From JBBRLG01 sp038231495 (GTDB lineage: Bacteria > Planctomycetota > Planctomycetia > Gemmatales > Gemmataceae), in NCBI GenBank assembly GCA_038231495.1, contig JBBRLG010000291.1, positions 1 to 9,222 on the forward strand: 9,222 nucleotides of DNA, given 5' to 3'. Position 1 is the first letter of the stretch. Every line of letters starts with the position of its first letter. Of this stretch, positions 6,616-9,222 are shown piece after piece. The position numbers were made by a program, and so were the translations under genes. The notes beneath the pieces were generated by a model. The model saw nothing but the letters and a program-made list of their open reading frames with translations, was not told the DNA's origin and did not search any database.

Positions 6616-8766
6616 GTGTCGTCCGTGCGTTCCCGGGCTTTTGGACTGAACCTGCACGCGGACCAGGCAATCCCCGGTTTGGTCGATTCGGCAGCCTCCC
6701 CTGCTGATGTCCGCATTCGGCTCGGCAGCCTGCCGGCTTCCCTGACGGGGGCGGAGTGCGCGGCAGCGGTTGAACCGGCCTGGTACGTCAGCCCCGACAG
6801 CGACCCCACCGGGCGACCGTTGCTTACCGTCCGGGCGTCGGCCGGCAGCGGCTATTATCACTTTTGGTACGCGGACGGTACGCGCTTCGCCATCGACCGT
6901 ACCGGTTCGGAAGTCTGGGCGGTTTGGCCCGCCGCGCTTACTTTGGCCGACACCGCCACCTACCTACTCGGCCCCGTCATGGGTTTCGTGCTGCGGCTGC
7001 GCGGGCGGGTGTGTCTGCACGCCAGCGCCGTGGCCGTCGGCGGTGCCGCCCTGGCGCTTCTCGGCCCCGCGGGCGCGGGCAAGTCCACAACCGCGGCGGC
7101 GTTCGCCCGTCGCGGCTTCCCGGTGCTGTGCGATGACATTGTGGCCCTGGAAGAAAGTCCGAACCTTTTTCTCGTGCCCCCCGCCTACCCGCAGCTGCGG
7201 TTATGGCCGGCCTCGGTCAACATCCTGTACGGCGACCCCGAAGCCCTGCCACCGTTGACGCCCAACTGGGACAAGCGCGGTCTCGACTTGCGCGACGCCG
7301 CCGGCCCGTTTCCCGATCGAGCCTTGCCTCTGGCCGCGGTTTACTTACTCGGTGAGCGCAGCCCAGACGCAGACGCACCCTTTGTCGAGGCCGTAAAGCC
7401 TGCCGAGGCGTTGATGGCCCTGGTTGCCCACACCTACACGAATTACCTGCTGGACCGCGGCCGCCGCGCCGCCGAGTTCGAGACGATGGGCCGATTGGTT
7501 GCCCAGGTTCCGGTGCGGCGCGTCGTCCCGCACGCCGACGCCAGCCGGCTGCCGCTGTTGTGTGACGTGCTGCTTGCGGCTACGGGCGTTCGTGACCCTT
7601 GGCTCCTGGGAAGTTCCATCGTGTACAACCTCGCCGCGTACGGCGAAATGATGAAAGACCAAATCCGCATGGCCGCCTACGAGGCGGCGCTGCGGGCGGT
7701 CGTGCGGCCGGGTTGCGTGGTGGCGGACGTGGGGGCCGGCACGGGCGTCATGAGCTTCCTGGCGTGCCGGCTCGGCGCGGGCCGGGTGTACGCCATTGAG
7801 CCGGCGGATGCCATCGAGGTCGCGCGGGCACTCGCCATCGCCAACGGCTTCGCCGACCGCATCGTCTTTTTGCAAGACCTCTCGACGCGCGTGACCCTGC
7901 CGGAACCGGCCGACATCGTGGTTGCGGACCTGCGCGGCATCTTGCCCTGGTTCGGCCACAATATCCCGTCCCTGATCGACGCACGGACCCGCCTGCTGGC
8001 CCGCGGCGGCACGCTGATCCCGCAGCGCGATACGCTCTGGCTGGGCGTGGTGCAAGCGCCGGAACTCTACGCCCACTTCACGGACGGCTGGGATAATAAC
8101 GGCCTTGACCTGAACGTCGAGCCGGTCAAACGGCTGCTATTCAATAACTGGGTGAAGGCCCACGCCGGACCGGGGCAGTTCGTCACGGAGCCGCAGCAGG
8201 TCGCCGTCCTCGATTACGCGACCACCGACGACGTGAACCTGGACGCGCAAACGACCACTGCCGTGACGCGGCCGGGGACCGCCCACGGGTTCAACGCCTG
8301 GTTCGACACCGTGTTGACGGGGACGGTCGGCTTTTCCAACGGGCCAAGCCAGCCGAAGCTCCTTTACAGCCAGGCGTTCTTCCCGTGGCCGATGCCGGTG
8401 AACCTCCAAACCGGAGACCGCGTCACGGTCCGGCTGCGGGCGCGCCTCGTCGGTGACGAATATGTGTGGAACTGGGACACGACGGTGGTTGCCGGCGGTG
8501 CGACCGCGGCGACAACCACATTCCGGCAATCGACGTTTTTTGGCATACCGCTGTCGCCCGCGGCGTTGCGCAAGGGAGACGCAAGCCACACGGCGACCCT
8601 TGGCCAAGACGGGCACATCGACCACCTCATCCTGTCGCTCATGGACGGCCAACGTACCCTTGCCGACATCGCCCGCGACGTTGCTGCCCGTTTTGCCCAA
8701 CGGTTCCCCCGCTGGGAAGACGCGCTGTCGCGGGTGGGCGAATTGTCCCGGCGCTACGGACCGTGA
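6616..8766 (+). CDS. HprK-like kinase / PRMT-like methyltransferase / PqqD-like fusion tailoring protein
   Basis: A 716-residue three-part protein. (1) About 1-320: an HprK-related kinase domain with LHASAV (His135), Walker A GPAGAGKST at 150-158 and CDDIVALEE (Asp173/174); relatives in lasso clusters phosphorylate the peptide. (2) About 335-625: a class I SAM methyltransferase of the PRMT fold, with YGEMMKDQIRMAAYEAAL before motif I DVGAGTG (371-377), acidic Glu395 in YAIEP, VVADLRG around Asp438, and the beta-barrel motif HGFNAWFD at 557-564. The double-E loop is altered (Asp438 for the first Glu, Gly447 near the second) and THW reads LLY (582-584), so arginine methylation is uncertain. (3) About 645-716: a PqqD-like tail, LILSLMDGQRTLADIARDVA, which may bind the leader. 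Start GTG 6616 is tentative; GTG 6625, with GGGG at 6613-6616, is at least as good. It probably tailors the peptide encoded just upstream. Fusion boundaries are my estimates. Confidence 0.85.
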   Translation: MSSVRSRAFGLNLHADQAIPGLVDSAASPADVRIRLGSLPASLTGAECAAAVEPAWYVSPDSDPTGRPLLTVRASAGSGYYHFWYADGTRFAIDRTGSEVWAVWPAALTLADTATYLLGPVMGFVLRLRGRVCLHASAVAVGGAALALLGPAGAGKSTTAAAFARRGFPVLCDDIVALEESPNLFLVPPAYPQLRLWPASVNILYGDPEALPPLTPNWDKRGLDLRDAAGPFPDRALPLAAVYLLGERSPDADAPFVEAVKPAEALMALVAHTYTNYLLDRGRRAAEFETMGRLVAQVPVRRVVPHADASRLPLLCDVLLAATGVRDPWLLGSSIVYNLAAYGEMMKDQIRMAAYEAALRAVVRPGCVVADVGAGTGVMSFLACRLGAGRVYAIEPADAIEVARALAIANGFADRIVFLQDLSTRVTLPEPADIVVADLRGILPWFGHNIPSLIDARTRLLARGGTLIPQRDTLWLGVVQAPELYAHFTDGWDNNGLDLNVEPVKRLLFNNWVKAHAGPGQFVTEPQQVAVLDYATTDDVNLDAQTTTAVTRPGTAHGFNAWFDTVLTGTVGFSNGPSQPKLLYSQAFFPWPMPVNLQTGDRVTVRLRARLVGDEYVWNWDTTVVAGGATAATTTFRQSTFFGIPLSPAALRKGDASHTATLGQDGHIDHLILSLMDGQRTLADIARDVAARFAQRFPRWEDALSRVGELSRRYGP

Positions 8767-8888
8767 AGCCTTCCCTTCGCTACTACGAGTACAGCCCAAT
8801 CGCCGGGGGTTGGCGAGGAGGATTTTTTAATAACTTGAGGTGGACAACCACCCTCAAGCCGGTTACGCTATTTTCTCTCACTGGATAA
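8763..8888 (+). CDS. Small GTGA-coupled ORF, hypothetical (possible gene remnant)
   Basis: GTG 8763 overlaps the stop of the fusion gene as GTGA and opens a 41-residue frame ending at TAA 8886-8888. The peptide begins with KPSLRYYEYSPIAGGWRGG and has Gly/Phe and Thr-rich parts. I recognise no family. The overlap is the same kind used elsewhere in this operon, so it may be a real small gene or the coupled 5' remnant of a lost downstream gene (for example one cut off by the repeats that follow). A hairpin at 8834-8858 lies within it. Chance is a serious alternative for so short a frame. Confidence 0.25.
   Translation: MKPSLRYYEYSPIAGGWRGGFFNNLRWTTTLKPVTLFSLTG
8834..8858. other. Hairpin downstream of the RiPP operon
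   Basis: CTTGAGGTGG (8834-8843) and CCACCCTCAAG (8848-8858) are reverse complements with one bulged base, around an ACAA loop. This gives a stable 10-bp stem just after the last operon gene. There is no T-run after it on the plus strand (a run of six Ts precedes it instead), so it is not a standard intrinsic terminator, but it could mark the transcript 3' end or block exonuclease. Confidence 0.5.
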
Positions 8889-9067
8889 ACTTTCCTGTCT
8901 TCCCGGTCCTGAAGGAACAGGCGCAAGAGGATTCAGGTTCGTGCTTTAGCATAAATCAGGGCCGCGTTTTCTTCCGACTCGCACGGTTCCGGCGGGGCGT
9001 GGACTGTTCTTCGATGGAACGGCCGCTTCGGGTCGGCTCCGCCACAGGAATTGGATTGCCTGGTGTG
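8889..9067. other. Non-coding stretch, nothing recognised
   Basis: Between the small ORF and the repeats I see no convincing gene, RNA or promoter. A frame open from 8840 to 9202 runs across this stretch and into the inverted repeats, with no ribosome site at proper spacing and no recognisable protein features, so I treat it as chance. Confidence 0.5.
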
Positions 9068-9136
9068 CAACCCTTTCAGGGTTGGCCGTCGCGTGGCGCG
9101 TTACGTTCCGGGGGTGCGCGAGTACGCGACCCCCGG
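9068..9136. repeat. Cluster of short palindromes
   Basis: Two hairpins lie close together. CAACCC (9068-9073) and GGGTTG (9079-9084) flank TTTCA. CCGGGGGT (9108-9115) pairs with ACCCCCGG (9129-9136), and CGCG (9117-9120) pairs with CGCG (9125-9128) around AGTA. Stacked GC-rich palindromes of this type suggest a dispersed intergenic repeat rather than a gene. The second one overlaps the start of the longer inverted repeat that follows. Confidence 0.6.
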
Positions 9137-9222
9137 CTGGGTTGTGCAACCGCTTCGCGGTACAAAATCATCCCGCTTCCGTACCGCGAAGCGGTTCAAT
9201 AACCCAGCCGGGTCGCGTACTC
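9120..9222. repeat. Long inverted repeat running to the window edge
   Basis: Left arm 9120-9163 and right arm 9181-9222 are near-exact reverse complements, both containing GAGTACGCGACC, GGCTGGGTT and AACCGCTTCGCGGTAC or their complements. They differ by a two-base insertion in the C-run and a few bases around TGTGC/ATTGA. The loop is 17 bases (9164-9180). The right arm reaches the last base of the window, so the repeat may continue. Probably part of a dispersed repeat or the end of a small mobile element; no transposase is visible. Confidence 0.75.

Noticed and set aside
8834..8858. Intrinsic terminator
   Set aside because: The hairpin is real but no T-run follows it on the plus strand; recorded only as a hairpin.
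8840..9202. 120-codon open frame at the 3' end
   Set aside because: It runs through the inverted repeats, has poor start context and no recognisable protein features; likely chance in GC-rich repeat DNA.
9068..9222. CRISPR array
   Set aside because: The repeats are inverted, not direct and regularly spaced, and there are no cas genes.

Overview
The window is GC-rich (clearly above 60% by eye) DNA from a bacterium with a double-membrane envelope. The secretin with a glycine-rich insert, the tandem lipoprotein, the C/G-run inverted repeats and the lasso-type peptide genes together suggest a planctomycete, possibly Gemmata-like. That placement is inference from style, not a database match.

Layout. 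(1) 1-3545: a two-gene secretion operon, made of a GspD/PilQ-family secretin (5' end just outside the window; its signal peptide is visible from base 1) and a TPR-like lipoprotein joined to it by an ATGA stop/start overlap. (2) 3546-3842: an intergenic region with a good sigma70-type promoter (TTGACG-17-GATAAT) and a 136-bp imperfect inverted repeat bounded by a perfect 12-bp terminal inverted repeat. (3) 3843-8766: a compact RiPP gene cluster of the lasso-peptide type. It holds a PqqD-like leader-binding protein (B1), a transglutaminase-fold leader peptidase (B2), an asparagine-synthetase-like cyclase (C), a 49-aa precursor peptide that overlaps the 3' end of C, and a 716-residue tailoring protein fusing an HprK-like kinase domain, a PRMT-like methyltransferase domain and a PqqD-like domain. 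(4) 8767-9222: mostly non-coding DNA with a small GTGA-coupled ORF, a hairpin and a long inverted repeat running to the window edge.

How the genes work together. B1 should bind the precursor's leader motif (YxxPxL...G...T, residues 13-28) and present it to B2, which cuts the leader off. C should then activate a side-chain carboxylate with ATP and close a ring. C has Ser where the glutaminase Cys should be, which fits a ring-closing enzyme rather than asparagine synthesis. The kinase-methyltransferase-PqqD fusion is the obvious candidate to modify the peptide.

Main points of interest: the small precursor gene, easily missed by automated annotation; its core, in which the only acidic residue falls at position 10 if the usual lasso cleavage rule holds, so the product may not be a canonical lasso; and the unusual three-domain tailoring enzyme, whose PRMT domain has lost the second double-E glutamate and the THW motif. 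No exporter gene is visible in the window.
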